64,000 bases of DNA from Corynebacterium auris (GTDB taxonomy: Bacteria; Actinomycetota; Actinomycetes; Mycobacteriales; Mycobacteriaceae), in the NCBI RefSeq assembly GCF_030408575.1, contig NZ_CP047047.1, forward strand, positions 1,475,991 through 1,539,990, in the 5' to 3' direction. The translations under genes were made by a program, and so were the position numbers. Under the pieces are notes generated by a model that was not told the origin of the DNA, made no database searches, and was given only the letters and a program-made list of their open reading frames with translations. Below, piece after piece: positions 33,787-44,832 of this stretch; within the stretch, counting starts at the first letter, position 1, and each line of letters opens with the position of its first letter.

Positions 33787-34563
33787 CTAGTAATCCGGGT
33801 CGTTGTCGCCGCGCTGCTGGCCCGAACGCGGGCGCCGCGCATACTCGCGGCGCTCCGGGCGATCGTAGCGCTCGCCCGAGGCACCCGCGCCGCGGCGCAG
33901 CGCGGAGCGGTCCGAGGAGACCGTGCGCAGCACGGCGCTGAGCGATTCCTCGAACTCGGAGAGCTTGGAATCGACGTAGTCGTCGCACTCGGCGCGCAGG
34001 CGCGAGGAGTCCGCTCGCGCGTCGTCGACCAGGCGGCGCGCCTCCTCATCGGCGCGGCGGATGACCTCCGACTCGCTGATGAGGCGCTGCTGCTCGGCCA
34101 GCCCGGCGTCGACGGCGCGCTCGTACTCCTGGTTGCCGTTATCCACCAGGCGGTCCGCCTCGGAGCGCGCGGAGGCGATGGTCTGGTCGGCCTCCTCCCG
34201 GGCGCGCGTGACGGTGCGCTCGGCGTCCTCCTCCGCGGTGGAGACGAGGTGGGAGGCGCGCGATTGGGCGTCGGAAAGCATGCTCTCCGTCTGGTTGTGC
34301 ACGTCGCGCATGATGCGTTCGGCCTCGTCCTCGGCCTCGGCGACGAGGGAGTCCGCTCGCTCCTGCGCGCCACGCAGAAGCTCGTCCTGCTGGTCGAGGA
34401 CGTCTTGGGCGTCGTCGACCTCGATGGGAAGGGCGTTGCGGATGTCGTCGAGAAGAGCAAGCACGTCGTTGCGCGGGACCATGCAGTTGTTGGTCATCGG
34501 CACGCCATAGGCCTGCTCCACCGTCCGGACGAGTTCGTCGAGGGCTTCAAAAACGCGGTACAT
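33787..34563 (-). CDS. sepIVA: DivIVA-like coiled-coil protein, SepIVA orthologue
   Basis: 258 residues: a short DivIVA-like head (MYRVFEALDELVRTVEQAYG), then a long Ala/Glu/Arg coiled coil up to about residue 210 and an Arg-rich disordered tail ending GDNDPDY. Position upstream of DUF177-rnc-mutM matches Mycobacterium Rv2927c (SepIVA), an essential septation factor with a DivIVA domain. A similar septum or growth-pole role is inferred. The ATG at 34563 is preferred; the frame continues upstream only in antisense to gdhA-shifted codons. Confidence 0.8.
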   Translation of the reverse strand: MYRVFEALDELVRTVEQAYGVPMTNNCMVPRNDVLALLDDIRNALPIEVDDAQDVLDQQDELLRGAQERADSLVAEAEDEAERIMRDVHNQTESMLSDAQSRASHLVSTAEEDAERTVTRAREEADQTIASARSEADRLVDNGNQEYERAVDAGLAEQQRLISESEVIRRADEEARRLVDDARADSSRLRAECDDYVDSKLSEFEESLSAVLRTVSSDRSALRRGAGASGERYDRPERREYARRPRSGQQRGDNDPDY

Positions 34564-34613
34564 GGTGTCCCAGCGTAGTGCGGTTCGGCCTCGAATCGTG
34601 GCGGCGCGGCCGG

Positions 34614-36050
<1,437 letters not shown>

Positions 36051-36144
36051 ACGTCCTTAACAATACGCCTGCACACCGAGCGCGCAACAGGTATCACGAA
36101 ATATTTGTCCCCGCCCGCCGGACGGGGCGCAGGCGCCACCCCGC

Positions 36145-36150
36145 TAAAAT
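36145..36150 (+). promoter_or_regulatory. -10 element TAAAAT for glxK
   Basis: TAAAAT stands 41 bp before the glxK ATG. The -35 region is GC-rich and not recognisable, so confidence is modest. Confidence 0.35.
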
Positions 36151-36191
36151 GCAGCCTAGCTTGAGTTTCTCCCCACAACACGGAAGTTTTT

Positions 36192-37325
36192 ATGACGCAG
36201 ATCACGAACGAACCGGATCCCTCCCCCACCATCCTCATCGCGCCCGACGCCTTCAAGGGCACCGCGAGCGCCGACGAGGCCGCGCAGTGGCTCGGCGAAG
36301 GTATCCGCAGCATCATCAAGGACGCCGAGATCACACTCGTGCCCATGGCCGACGGCGGCGAGGGCACCTCCGAGCTCTTTTCCGGCGAGCGGATCACTCT
36401 GCCCACCACCGACGCGGCGGGCCGGCTCACCGAGGCCAGCTACACCTTCGACGCCTCGCGCTCCACCGCGTACATCGACATCTCCGCCGCCTCCGGGCTG
36501 CCCGCCGTCGCGGACAACCCCGTGCCGCTGACCGGGGACACCTACGGCACCGGGGTGCTCGTCGCCGACGCGCAGACGCGCGGCGCCACGCGCATCGTCC
36601 TCGGCCTCGGCGGCTCAGCCACCGTCGACGGCGGTACGGGCATCCTCGTCGCGCTCGGCGCGCAGCCCCTCGACGCCGCGGGCTACAACCTCGCCCCCGG
36701 TGGGGGCGACCTGAAGCGGCTGGCCGACTTCGACACGGCAACCCTCAACATCCCCGCGGGCTCCGTTGACTGGCTTTTGCTTGCCGACGCCCTCGTCCCC
36801 GCCACCGGGCCCCGCGGCGCGGCCCGGGTCTTCGGCCCCCAGAAGGGCGCCGGCCCGGACGACGTGGAGGCGCTCGACCAGGGCCTCGCCCACCTCTGCG
36901 AGGTCACGGGGGTCGACCCGGCAACCCCGGGCCACGGCGCCGCGGGCGCGGTCGCCGTGGGCATCACGTGGCTGTCGCGCCTGCTCCACGGCACCGACGA
37001 GCACGTCCGGGTGGTGCCGGGCGCGCGCCTGGTGGCCGAGATGCACGGGGTGGCGGAGCTACTCGCCCGCGCCTCGCTGGTGGTCACCGGCGAGGGCCGT
37101 TACGACGAGCAAAGCCCCGAGGGCAAGGTCGTGTCCACCGTGTTGCGCCTGGCCGGGGAGGCGGGAACAACCGCCGCCGTCGCCGCCGGGACCATCGGCC
37201 ACGACCTGCCCGAGGGAGTCATCGGTGTAGAGCTCGAGGACCTGGCCGACACCCGCGAGCAGCTGCGCCGCGCGGGCGCCGAGATCGCCGTGCGCTACCT
37301 GCGCACCTCCACCATCCAGGGGTAG
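36192..37325 (+). CDS. glxK: Glycerate kinase
   Basis: 377-residue enzyme of the GlxK/GarK family that phosphorylates glycerate. Recognisable blocks: ILIAPDAFKGTASADEAA near the start, VPMADGGEGTSELF, GTGVLVADAQTRGATRIVLGLGGSATVDGGTG, GPRGAARVFGPQKGAGPDDVE and VVTGEGRYDEQSPEGKV. All are intact. The last 31 bp overlap the end of a gene on the opposite strand. Confidence 0.93.
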   Translation: MTQITNEPDPSPTILIAPDAFKGTASADEAAQWLGEGIRSIIKDAEITLVPMADGGEGTSELFSGERITLPTTDAAGRLTEASYTFDASRSTAYIDISAASGLPAVADNPVPLTGDTYGTGVLVADAQTRGATRIVLGLGGSATVDGGTGILVALGAQPLDAAGYNLAPGGGDLKRLADFDTATLNIPAGSVDWLLLADALVPATGPRGAARVFGPQKGAGPDDVEALDQGLAHLCEVTGVDPATPGHGAAGAVAVGITWLSRLLHGTDEHVRVVPGARLVAEMHGVAELLARASLVVTGEGRYDEQSPEGKVVSTVLRLAGEAGTTAAVAAGTIGHDLPEGVIGVELEDLADTREQLRRAGAEIAVRYLRTSTIQG

Positions 37326-37717
37326 ATCGAGGCCACCTCGAAGCGCTCCTGCTGCATGAGCGCCGCCGGGTCCTTCGGCAGCACGGCCTTCGGGGTGAGT
37401 ACCCGCGACAGGCCCATCGCCAGCTTGTTGTAGCTGTCCACCCCGCCCGCAGTGATGAGGAAGCGGTGCACGCGCGCGCCCTCGGCCTCCGGGTCGCCGC
37501 CGCGATCCGCGCGGTAGACCTCGTGGAGCTGGGCGGTCGTGGAGGCGTCGAGAAGCGGCGGCTGCGCGTGCTCGACCTCGCCCGAAGTGAGCATCCCGCG
37601 GCGCACGAGGACGTCGAGGGCGCTCTGGAAGGATGCCGCCACCTGGGGCGCGGCTGAGTCGGGGACGAGGACATCGAACTGGATAACCGGTTGGCTAACA
37701 GGCTGGCTAATACGCAT
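37295..37717 (-). CDS. Conserved hypothetical protein, 140 residues
   Basis: Not recognised with certainty. Begins MRISQPVSQPVIQFDVLV and ends SIYPWMVEVRR; predicted mixed alpha/beta, soluble, no signal peptide or cysteines. The protein-like composition and the lack of any other gene in this stretch support it as real. It overlaps the end of glxK by 31 bp in convergent orientation and starts 31 bp from the DUF4921 gene, with which it shares a divergent promoter region. Confidence 0.6.
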   Translation of the reverse strand: MRISQPVSQPVIQFDVLVPDSAAPQVAASFQSALDVLVRRGMLTSGEVEHAQPPLLDASTTAQLHEVYRADRGGDPEAEGARVHRFLITAGGVDSYNKLAMGLSRVLTPKAVLPKDPAALMQQERFEVASIYPWMVEVRR

Positions 37718-37748
37718 GGGCCAAGGCTAAACAATATCCTCGGGGGAC

Positions 37749-39128
37749 ATGACCTTCTTCCCCCACGGACACGCCGCGCCTCTGGTGACCATGGCCGACG
37801 GCACCGTCAAGCAGATGAACCCCTTTTCGGGGACCGAGGTGTGGACGGTACCCGGGCGCGGCGACCGCCCGCTGTCCACCCCGGTGAAAAACGCCTCTCC
37901 CCTGAGCGCGGAGGACTTCACCAACTCCTGCGCCTTCTGCTCCGACAACCACCTGAGCACGCCCCCGGAGAAAGCGCGCCTCGTGCGGGCGGGGGAAGAA
38001 TGGGTGCTTCGCCACCACCTGCTGCCCGCGCAGCTGGGCGAGGAGCAGGCGGAGTTTCGCCGCGTGCCCAACCTCTTCGAGATCGTCTCCTATGACTACT
38101 GGAAGAAGAATTACGGCTACGAGATGCCCGGCTCGCAGCGCGAATGGATGGAGACGTACCTGGCCAGCCCGGCCGGGCGTTCGCACCTGCTCGACATCGC
38201 CCGCCGCCGCCTGGGTTCGGCGGCCGAGGGCGCCTCGGAGGGCGAGCTGCTCGATCTCGCGCCCTCCTACTTCGGCGGCGGCCACGACGTCATCATCGCG
38301 CGGCGCCACTTCGTCGACGGCGCCACGGACGACTCGCAGCTCGCCTCCTCGGGCACCCTCACGCCTGAGGAGCACTTCGGCTTCATCTCGCTGACCATCG
38401 ACGCCATGCGCGACCTCTACGACACGAACCGCTACGCGCCCTACGTCGCCGTGTTCCAGAACTGGCTCGCCCCCGCCGGGGCGTCCTTCGACCACCTGCA
38501 CAAGCAGCTCGTGGCCATCGACGAGCGCGGGGCGAGCAACGAAAGGCAGATCGCCCAGCTGCGGCACAACCCCAACATGTACAACGAGCTGGCGGTCAAC
38601 TACGCCTTCTACAACAACCTGGTCATCGCCGAGAACGAACACGCGATCCTCACCGCCGGCGTGGGGCACCGTTACCCCACGATGGTGGTCTACTCGAAGT
38701 CCGCGGCGGTGGAGCCGTGGCTGCTCAGCGCGCCGGAGGCCCGTAGCTTCTCCGACCTGCTCCACGCCGCGCACGCCGCGACCGGCCCCCTCGTCCCCTG
38801 CAACGAGGAGTGGCACCACAAGCCGATCGACCTCGACATCGCCATGCCGCTGCGCGTGAACCTGAAGTGGCGGGTGTCCACCCTGGCCGGCTTCGAGGGA
38901 GGCACGAAGATTTACGTCAACACCATCTCCCCGCACGACATCCGGGACAGGATCACCCGGCGCCTTTTCGAGCTGCGCGAGCAGGGGCGTATCGACGCCT
39001 CCATCCGCGTCGCCGAGGAGTGCACGCCGGTGCGCAACTGCCTGCGCTACAACCCCTCGGTAAGTTGGGAGGCGGATCCGCACGTCACCGACCGTGCGCA
39101 CTTCACCCAGACGACCCCCAAGGAGTAA
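37749..39128 (+). CDS. DUF4921 family protein, GalT/HIT-like
   Basis: 459 residues. It resembles galactose-1-phosphate uridylyltransferases: a zinc-type Cys pair CAFCSDNHLS at about residues 56-65 and a His motif SFDHLHKQLVAID near residue 245 in place of the GalT HPHGQ. I recall the family as DUF4921, common in corynebacteria; its reaction is not established, though a nucleotidyl or phosphoryl transfer fits the fold. It precedes the M20 amidohydrolase gene by 10 bp, probably in one transcript. Confidence 0.75.
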   Translation: MTFFPHGHAAPLVTMADGTVKQMNPFSGTEVWTVPGRGDRPLSTPVKNASPLSAEDFTNSCAFCSDNHLSTPPEKARLVRAGEEWVLRHHLLPAQLGEEQAEFRRVPNLFEIVSYDYWKKNYGYEMPGSQREWMETYLASPAGRSHLLDIARRRLGSAAEGASEGELLDLAPSYFGGGHDVIIARRHFVDGATDDSQLASSGTLTPEEHFGFISLTIDAMRDLYDTNRYAPYVAVFQNWLAPAGASFDHLHKQLVAIDERGASNERQIAQLRHNPNMYNELAVNYAFYNNLVIAENEHAILTAGVGHRYPTMVVYSKSAAVEPWLLSAPEARSFSDLLHAAHAATGPLVPCNEEWHHKPIDLDIAMPLRVNLKWRVSTLAGFEGGTKIYVNTISPHDIRDRITRRLFELREQGRIDASIRVAEECTPVRNCLRYNPSVSWEADPHVTDRAHFTQTTPKE

Positions 39129-39138
39129 GACACACCCC

Positions 39139-40413
39139 ATGAGCACAGACCCGGGCGCCGCGGTGCCCTTCGCCGAGATCTTCGCCGCCTACGACATCGA
39201 CGCCGTCTGGCAGCGCCGCCTCTACGAGATCCTGCACTCCAACCCCGAGCTGTCGATGCAGGAGGAGGAGACCCACCGGCGCATCCTCACCGAGCTCGGC
39301 CGCTTCGACTGCGAGGTCATCGCGCCGATCGGCCAGTACGGCATCGTCGCGGTCTTCAAAAACGGCGAGGGCCCCACGGTGCTCTACCGCGCCGACTTCG
39401 ACGGGCTGCCCGTCACCGAAGCGACGGGCGTGTCCTACGCCTCCCACAAGGTCGTGCCGGGCGCCGACGGCAAGCCCGTGGGCACCATGCACGCCTGCGG
39501 CCACGACGTGCACACCACGGCGCTGCTCGGCCTGTGCGACTTCATGGACCACACCCGCGAGCACTGGTCCGGCACGTTCATCGCCCTGTTCCAGCCGGGC
39601 GAGGAGATCGCCGCCGGCGCGGACGCCATGGTGGAAGATGGGCTGACAAGCCGCGTCCCCCGGCCCGACGTGTGCTTCGGCATGCACGTCATGCCCGGCC
39701 GCGCCGCGCAGGTGATGAGCAAGGAGGGGCCCCAGTTCGCCGCCTGCGACTCCATCCGGGTCAGAATCCCGGGGCGCAGCGCCCACGGCTCCATGCCGCA
39801 CGCCGCGGTCGACCCGACGTTCACCGCCGCCATGATCATCACCCGGATGCAGGGCATCGTTGGCCGGGAGGTCGACCCCGGCGACTTCGCGGTGGTCACC
39901 GTCGCCAGCATGCGCGCCGGATCGGCGAACAACATCATCCCCGCCGAGGCGGAGCTCACCCTCAACTGCCGCTTCTACAGCGACAAAACGAAGGCCAAGG
40001 TCTACGCCTCGATCGAACGCGTCGTCCACGCTGAGGTCCTCGCCTCCGGCATCACCGACGCCCCGACCATCGAGTACTTCGCCCACGGGGAGCTTCTGAG
40101 CAACGACGCCGTGGTGTACAACAAGGTCCGCCCCAACTTCGACGCGGTCTTCGGGCCCGACTCGGTGCGGGCGCCGCGCAAGACCGTCTCGGAGGACTTC
40201 CCCACCATCCCCACCGCCTTCGGCGCGCCGTACTTCTTCTGGCTCGTCGGCTGCACGCCGCAGGAGCAGTGGGACGCGGCCGTGCGCGCCGACCGGATCA
40301 ACGAGGACGTCCCCGTCAACCACATGGCGACCTTCCTGCCGGAGTACGAGCCGACGATCGCCGCGGCCAACAAGGCGGCGGCCACGGCGGTGCTGACGTA
40401 TCTAGCCGGGTAG
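39139..40413 (+). CDS. M20 family amidohydrolase
   Basis: 424-residue metal-dependent amidohydrolase of the N-acyl-amino-acid or hippurate hydrolase type. Metal-binding motifs: RADFDGLPVTEATG, GTMHACGHDVHTTALLG, QPGEEIAAGADAM (catalytic Glu-Glu), and SEDFPTIPTAFG near the end. Cytoplasmic. AAGGAG lies 13 bases before the ATG at 39139; an upstream in-frame start would lie inside the DUF4921 gene. Substrate cannot be read from sequence. Confidence 0.88.
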   Translation: MSTDPGAAVPFAEIFAAYDIDAVWQRRLYEILHSNPELSMQEEETHRRILTELGRFDCEVIAPIGQYGIVAVFKNGEGPTVLYRADFDGLPVTEATGVSYASHKVVPGADGKPVGTMHACGHDVHTTALLGLCDFMDHTREHWSGTFIALFQPGEEIAAGADAMVEDGLTSRVPRPDVCFGMHVMPGRAAQVMSKEGPQFAACDSIRVRIPGRSAHGSMPHAAVDPTFTAAMIITRMQGIVGREVDPGDFAVVTVASMRAGSANNIIPAEAELTLNCRFYSDKTKAKVYASIERVVHAEVLASGITDAPTIEYFAHGELLSNDAVVYNKVRPNFDAVFGPDSVRAPRKTVSEDFPTIPTAFGAPYFFWLVGCTPQEQWDAAVRADRINEDVPVNHMATFLPEYEPTIAAANKAAATAVLTYLAG

Positions 40414-40493
40414 GCTCGGGAACCGTTCGACAGCCCCCGAGACCTCCACGACCCTCAAGACGACAGCACACACGGCGACACACGAGGTAGATC

Positions 40494-42890
40494 ATGAACA
40501 CACCAGCTAACCCGCCGGCTTTTGACTCGACCATCGGCGGCCACATCCGCAGCTTCTCCGGCGCCACCCCGGCCAATTCCACCGTGAAAAAGTTCTGGAC
40601 GGGCCTGTCCGCCGCGGTGATGGAGCAGCTCGCCGACGACTGGGACGCGACCCGGGCCGCCTACGCGGCCACCCGCCGCCAGGCGTACTTCTCGGCCGAG
40701 TTTCTGCAGGGCCGCGCCCTGCTGAACAACCTGACGAACCTCGGCCTCGTCGAGGACGCGAAGCGCGTCACCGCCGAATACGGCCGCGAGCTGGCGGACG
40801 TTTTGGAGGCCGAGCACGACGCCGCTTTGGGCAACGGCGGCCTGGGCCGCCTCGCCGCCTGCTTCCTCGATTCCGCGGTGACACAGGACTACCCCGTCAC
40901 CGGCTACGGCCTGCTCTACCGCTACGGGCTGTTCCGCCAGGAGTTCGTCGACGGCTTCCAGAAGGAGCAGCCCGACGCCTGGAAGGAGACGTTCTACCCC
41001 TTCATCGTGCGCCGCGGCACTCAGCAGCGCATCGTGCGTTTCGACGACATGAACGTGCGCGCCGTGCCCTACGACATGCCAATCACCGGCTACGGCACCC
41101 GCAACGTGGGCACCCTGCGCCTGTGGGACGCCAAGCCGGTCCACGAGTTCGACTACGACGCGTTCAACCACCAGCGCTTCACCGACGCCATCCTCGAGCG
41201 GGAGGCGGTGCACGACCTGACCCGTGTGCTCTACCCCAACGACTCCTCCTTCGCCGGCAAGGTGCTGCGCGTGCGCCAGCAGTACTTCTTCGTCTCCGCC
41301 TCGCTGCAGGAGATGCTGGACACCTACGTCGAGCACCACGGCGACAACGTGCGCGACTTCCACTCCTTCAACTCGGTCCAGCTCAACGACACCCACCCCG
41401 TCCTCGCCATCCCCGAGCTGATGCGCCTGCTCATGGACGAGCACGGCCTCGGCTGGGAGAAGGCGTGGGAGGTGACCACCCGCACCTTCGCCTACACCAA
41501 CCACACGGTGCTGCAGGAGGCTCTGGAGACGTGGGACACCGCCATCTTCAAGCAGCTGTTCTGGCGGGTCTGGGAGATCGTCGTGGAGATTGACCGCCGC
41601 TACCGCCTGGACATGGAAGAGCGCGGGGTCGACCCCGACACCGCGCACCGCCACTCCCCCGTCCACGACGGCAAGGTGCACATGGCGTGGATCGCGGCCT
41701 ACGCCTCCTACTCCATCAACGGCGTTGCGGCGCTGCACACCGACATCATCAAGCGCGACACCCTGGGCTTTTGGCACGGGCTGTACCCGGAGAAGTTCAA
41801 CAACAAAACCAACGGGGTCACCCCGCGCCGCTGGCTGCGCATGTGCAACCCGCGGCTGTCCGCGCTGTTGGACCGCCTCGCCGGCTCCGACGCTTGGGTC
41901 ACCGACCTCGACCGGCTGCGCGAGCTGCGCCACTTCGCCGATGACGACGGCGTCATGCGCGAGCTGCGCGAGATCAAGGTGGCCAACAAGAAGGCCTTTT
42001 CCAACTGGCTCGCCGATCACCAGGGAGAGACGGTGGACCCCGACTCCGTCTTTGACACCCAGATCAAGCGCCTCCACGAGTACAAGCGCCAGCTCATGAA
42101 CGCGCTCTACATCCTCGACCTCTACTTCCGCATCACGCGGGACGGCGAGCGCGACGTGCCCAAGCGCACCTTCATCTTCGGCGCGAAGGCGGCCCCCGGC
42201 TACGCCCGCGCCAAGGGCATCATCAAGCTCATCAACGCCATCGGCGAGCTCGTCAACAACGACCCGGAGGCCTCGCAGTACCTCCAGGTCGTCTTCGTGG
42301 AGAACTACAACGTCTCCCCCGCCGAGCACATCATCCCCGCCACCGACATCTCCGAGCAGATCTCCACCGCGGGCAAGGAGGCCTCCGGCACCTCCAACAT
42401 GAAGTTCATGATGAACGGCGCGCTCACCCTCGGCACCATGGACGGCGCCAACGTCGAGATCGTCGACTCCGTCGGCGAGGACAACGCCTACATCTTCGGC
42501 GCCACCGTCGACGAGCTCGGTGAGAGGCTAAGCACCTACAACCCGCAGGCCTGCTACGAGCAGACCCCGGGGCTCAAGCGCGCGCTCGACGCGCTCACCG
42601 ACGGCACGCTTGACGACGCCGGGACCGGCGCCTTCCACGACATCCGCGGCTCGCTTCTCGACGGCCACGGCTGGGAAACCCCCGACGTCTACTACGTGCT
42701 GGGCGACTTCGCCTCCTACCGCGAGACCCGCGACCGCATGGCCCGGGAATACTACGCCGACCCGCTGCACTGGGCGCGCATGTGCTGGATCAACATCTGC
42801 GAATCCGGCCGCTTCTCCTCCGACCGCACGATCCGCGACTACGCCACCGAGGTGTGGAAGATCGAACCGACCCCCATCGAGCGCGCCTAG
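40494..42890 (+). CDS. glgP: Glycogen/maltodextrin phosphorylase
   Basis: Releases glucose-1-phosphate from alpha-1,4-glucans. 798 residues; LGNGGLGRLAACFLDS near residue 110 and the pyridoxal-phosphate Lys site KEASGTSNMKFMMNGALTLGT near residue 625 are both canonical, as is VFVENYNVSPAEHIIPATD. Together with glgX in this window it supports glycogen turnover. An 80-bp gap separates it from the amidohydrolase; a CTCGGG/CCCGAG dyad (40415-40441) there has no T-tract. Confidence 0.95.
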   Translation: MNTPANPPAFDSTIGGHIRSFSGATPANSTVKKFWTGLSAAVMEQLADDWDATRAAYAATRRQAYFSAEFLQGRALLNNLTNLGLVEDAKRVTAEYGRELADVLEAEHDAALGNGGLGRLAACFLDSAVTQDYPVTGYGLLYRYGLFRQEFVDGFQKEQPDAWKETFYPFIVRRGTQQRIVRFDDMNVRAVPYDMPITGYGTRNVGTLRLWDAKPVHEFDYDAFNHQRFTDAILEREAVHDLTRVLYPNDSSFAGKVLRVRQQYFFVSASLQEMLDTYVEHHGDNVRDFHSFNSVQLNDTHPVLAIPELMRLLMDEHGLGWEKAWEVTTRTFAYTNHTVLQEALETWDTAIFKQLFWRVWEIVVEIDRRYRLDMEERGVDPDTAHRHSPVHDGKVHMAWIAAYASYSINGVAALHTDIIKRDTLGFWHGLYPEKFNNKTNGVTPRRWLRMCNPRLSALLDRLAGSDAWVTDLDRLRELRHFADDDGVMRELREIKVANKKAFSNWLADHQGETVDPDSVFDTQIKRLHEYKRQLMNALYILDLYFRITRDGERDVPKRTFIFGAKAAPGYARAKGIIKLINAIGELVNNDPEASQYLQVVFVENYNVSPAEHIIPATDISEQISTAGKEASGTSNMKFMMNGALTLGTMDGANVEIVDSVGEDNAYIFGATVDELGERLSTYNPQACYEQTPGLKRALDALTDGTLDDAGTGAFHDIRGSLLDGHGWETPDVYYVLGDFASYRETRDRMAREYYADPLHWARMCWINICESGRFSSDRTIRDYATEVWKIEPTPIERA

Positions 42891-42933
42891 TGTCATTGTC
42901 CAACTCCGCTTCACCTGCCCCCGGGCGGCGCCC

Positions 42934-44832
42934 ATGATCCTGCTCGTCGACAACCGGGACTCCTATACCCTCAACCTCGCCCACCTCATCGCCGCCGCGG
43001 CGGGTAAAGAGCCCGAGGTCGTGCGCGCCGACGACGTCGCGCGCCTCGACATCTGTCAGCGCGTGCGCGCCGGGGCCTACAGCCATATCGTCATCTCGCC
43101 CGGCCCGGGCACGCCGAGCGAGGAGGCCGACTTCGGCGGCTCGCGCGCCGTCATCGAGGCCGCCGGTGACGTCCCGCTGCTCGGTGTGTGCCTCGGCCAC
43201 CAGGGCCTGGCGTACCTGGCGGGCGCCGAGATCGCCCGGACCGAGCCGCACCACGGCCACGTGAGCACGCTGAGCCACTCGGGCGAGGGCATCTTCGCGG
43301 GGCTGCCGCAGGGCATGCAGGTGGTGCGCTACCACTCGCTGCACGTCGCGGAGCACCCGGGGGTGCGTGTGCACGCCCGCAGCGAGGACGGTGTGGTGCA
43401 GGCCCTCGAGGTCGTGGGGCGGCCCCACTGGGGCGTGCAGTTCCACCCGGAGTCCGTGCTCACCGAGCACGGCGAGCAGCTCATGCGCAACTTTTTGAGG
43501 CTTCGCACGCCGACGTGGGGCCTGGTGCACGAGGCCGTAGATGTCGACCTGGACACCGAGGCCACCTTCCGCGCGCTGAACCGTCGGGCCGGCGAGGGCG
43601 CCGAGGCGTTTTGGCTCGACTCCGCCACCGGTGCCGGCCACACCATCATGGGCACGACGGCGGGATCGCTGAGCCGCAGTATCACCTTCGACCTCGCCTC
43701 CGGCGGGGACGTTCTGGCGGAGCTGGACGCCGAGCTCGCGGAGGGAATCGACACCGGCTCCGCCCCCGATCTGCCGTTCACCGGCGGCTGGGTCGGCTAC
43801 CTCGGCTACGAGTGCGCCGCGCTCACGCTGCCCGGCTTCACCCCCAGGCACTCCACCGGCTACCCCGACGCCTGCTTCGTCCGCCCGCATTCCTTCCTCG
43901 TCTACGACCACCAGGCCCGCCGCGCGCACATCATGGCGCTCTACCGCGGTGCCCCGGGGCAGGAGGCCACGCGGCTCGTCGATACGCTCCGGGCGTCTCT
44001 TCGCACCCAGCCCGACGAGCCCGCACCCGCGCACCTCGGCCCGGGCTCGTGGCGGCTGACCAGCGAGGAGTACCTGAGCCGCATCTCGGCCATCAAGGAG
44101 GCCCTGGCGCGCGGCGACTCCTACGAGGTGTGTCTCACCGACACCTACGAGGCCGCCGCCACCGGCACCGGGCTCGACCTCTACTCGCGGCTGCGGCGCG
44201 CAAACCCCGCGCCGTACGCCGCCTACCTCGCCCTCGGCGGCATAGAGGTCCTCTCGAGCTCGCCCGAGCGCTTCCTTTGGGTCCGCGGCGCCACCGTGGA
44301 GGCCAAACCAATCAAGGGCACCATCCCCCGCGAGCAGCCACCGCAAGCACTGCTTGACGACGCCAAAACCCGCGCCGAGAACCTCATGATCGTCGACCTG
44401 CTGCGCAACGACCTCTCCCGCGTCTGCGCCCCCGGCACTGTCGCCGTTCCCGCACTCATGGCCGTGGAGACGTACGCCACCGTGCACCAGCTCGTCTCCA
44501 CCGTCCGCGGCCGGCTGCGTTCTGGGGCGACGCTGGTGGACCTGGTGCGCGCGGCGTTTCCGCCGGGCTCGATGACCGGCGCGCCGAAGGAGCGTACCTG
44601 CGCCATCATCAACGAACTCGAAGCGGGGGCGCGCGGGGTGTACTCGGGCGCTATCGGCTACCTCGGTTTCGACGGCTCGGCCGACTTAAGCGTGGTCATC
44701 CGCACGGCCGTCGCCGCCAACAACACCGTGCGCGTCGGCGCCGGCGGGGCGATCGTCTGGGCCTCCGACGCGCACGCCGAGCACGAGGAGATGCTGCTCA
44801 AGGCCCGCGCCGTCGTCAAGGGGCTTTCGTGA
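42934..44832 (+). CDS. pabAB: Aminodeoxychorismate synthase, fused PabA-PabB
   Basis: 632-residue fusion for p-aminobenzoate (folate) synthesis. The N-terminal glutamine amidotransferase (about residues 1-190) has GVCLGHQGLAYLAG with the nucleophile Cys and GVQFHPESV. The chorismate-binding part follows: GDSYEVCLTD, KPIKGTIPRE, LRNDLSRVCAPGTV and PGSMTGAPKERT. KPIKGT places it in the PabB rather than TrpE group. pabC overlaps its stop by 4 bp. The ATG at 42934 begins directly at the amidotransferase domain; the open frame before it lies within glgP. Confidence 0.92.
   Translation: MILLVDNRDSYTLNLAHLIAAAAGKEPEVVRADDVARLDICQRVRAGAYSHIVISPGPGTPSEEADFGGSRAVIEAAGDVPLLGVCLGHQGLAYLAGAEIARTEPHHGHVSTLSHSGEGIFAGLPQGMQVVRYHSLHVAEHPGVRVHARSEDGVVQALEVVGRPHWGVQFHPESVLTEHGEQLMRNFLRLRTPTWGLVHEAVDVDLDTEATFRALNRRAGEGAEAFWLDSATGAGHTIMGTTAGSLSRSITFDLASGGDVLAELDAELAEGIDTGSAPDLPFTGGWVGYLGYECAALTLPGFTPRHSTGYPDACFVRPHSFLVYDHQARRAHIMALYRGAPGQEATRLVDTLRASLRTQPDEPAPAHLGPGSWRLTSEEYLSRISAIKEALARGDSYEVCLTDTYEAAATGTGLDLYSRLRRANPAPYAAYLALGGIEVLSSSPERFLWVRGATVEAKPIKGTIPREQPPQALLDDAKTRAENLMIVDLLRNDLSRVCAPGTVAVPALMAVETYATVHQLVSTVRGRLRSGATLVDLVRAAFPPGSMTGAPKERTCAIINELEAGARGVYSGAIGYLGFDGSADLSVVIRTAVAANNTVRVGAGGAIVWASDAHAEHEEMLLKARAVVKGLS

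Noticed and set aside
40415..40441. CTCGGG/CCCGAG dyad before glgP as a terminator
   Set aside because: 6-bp stem with a 15-base loop and no T-tract; too weak to call.
42610..44832. Extended frame for pabAB
   Set aside because: The first 108 codons lie in a shifted frame of glgP; the amidotransferase domain begins exactly at ATG 42934.
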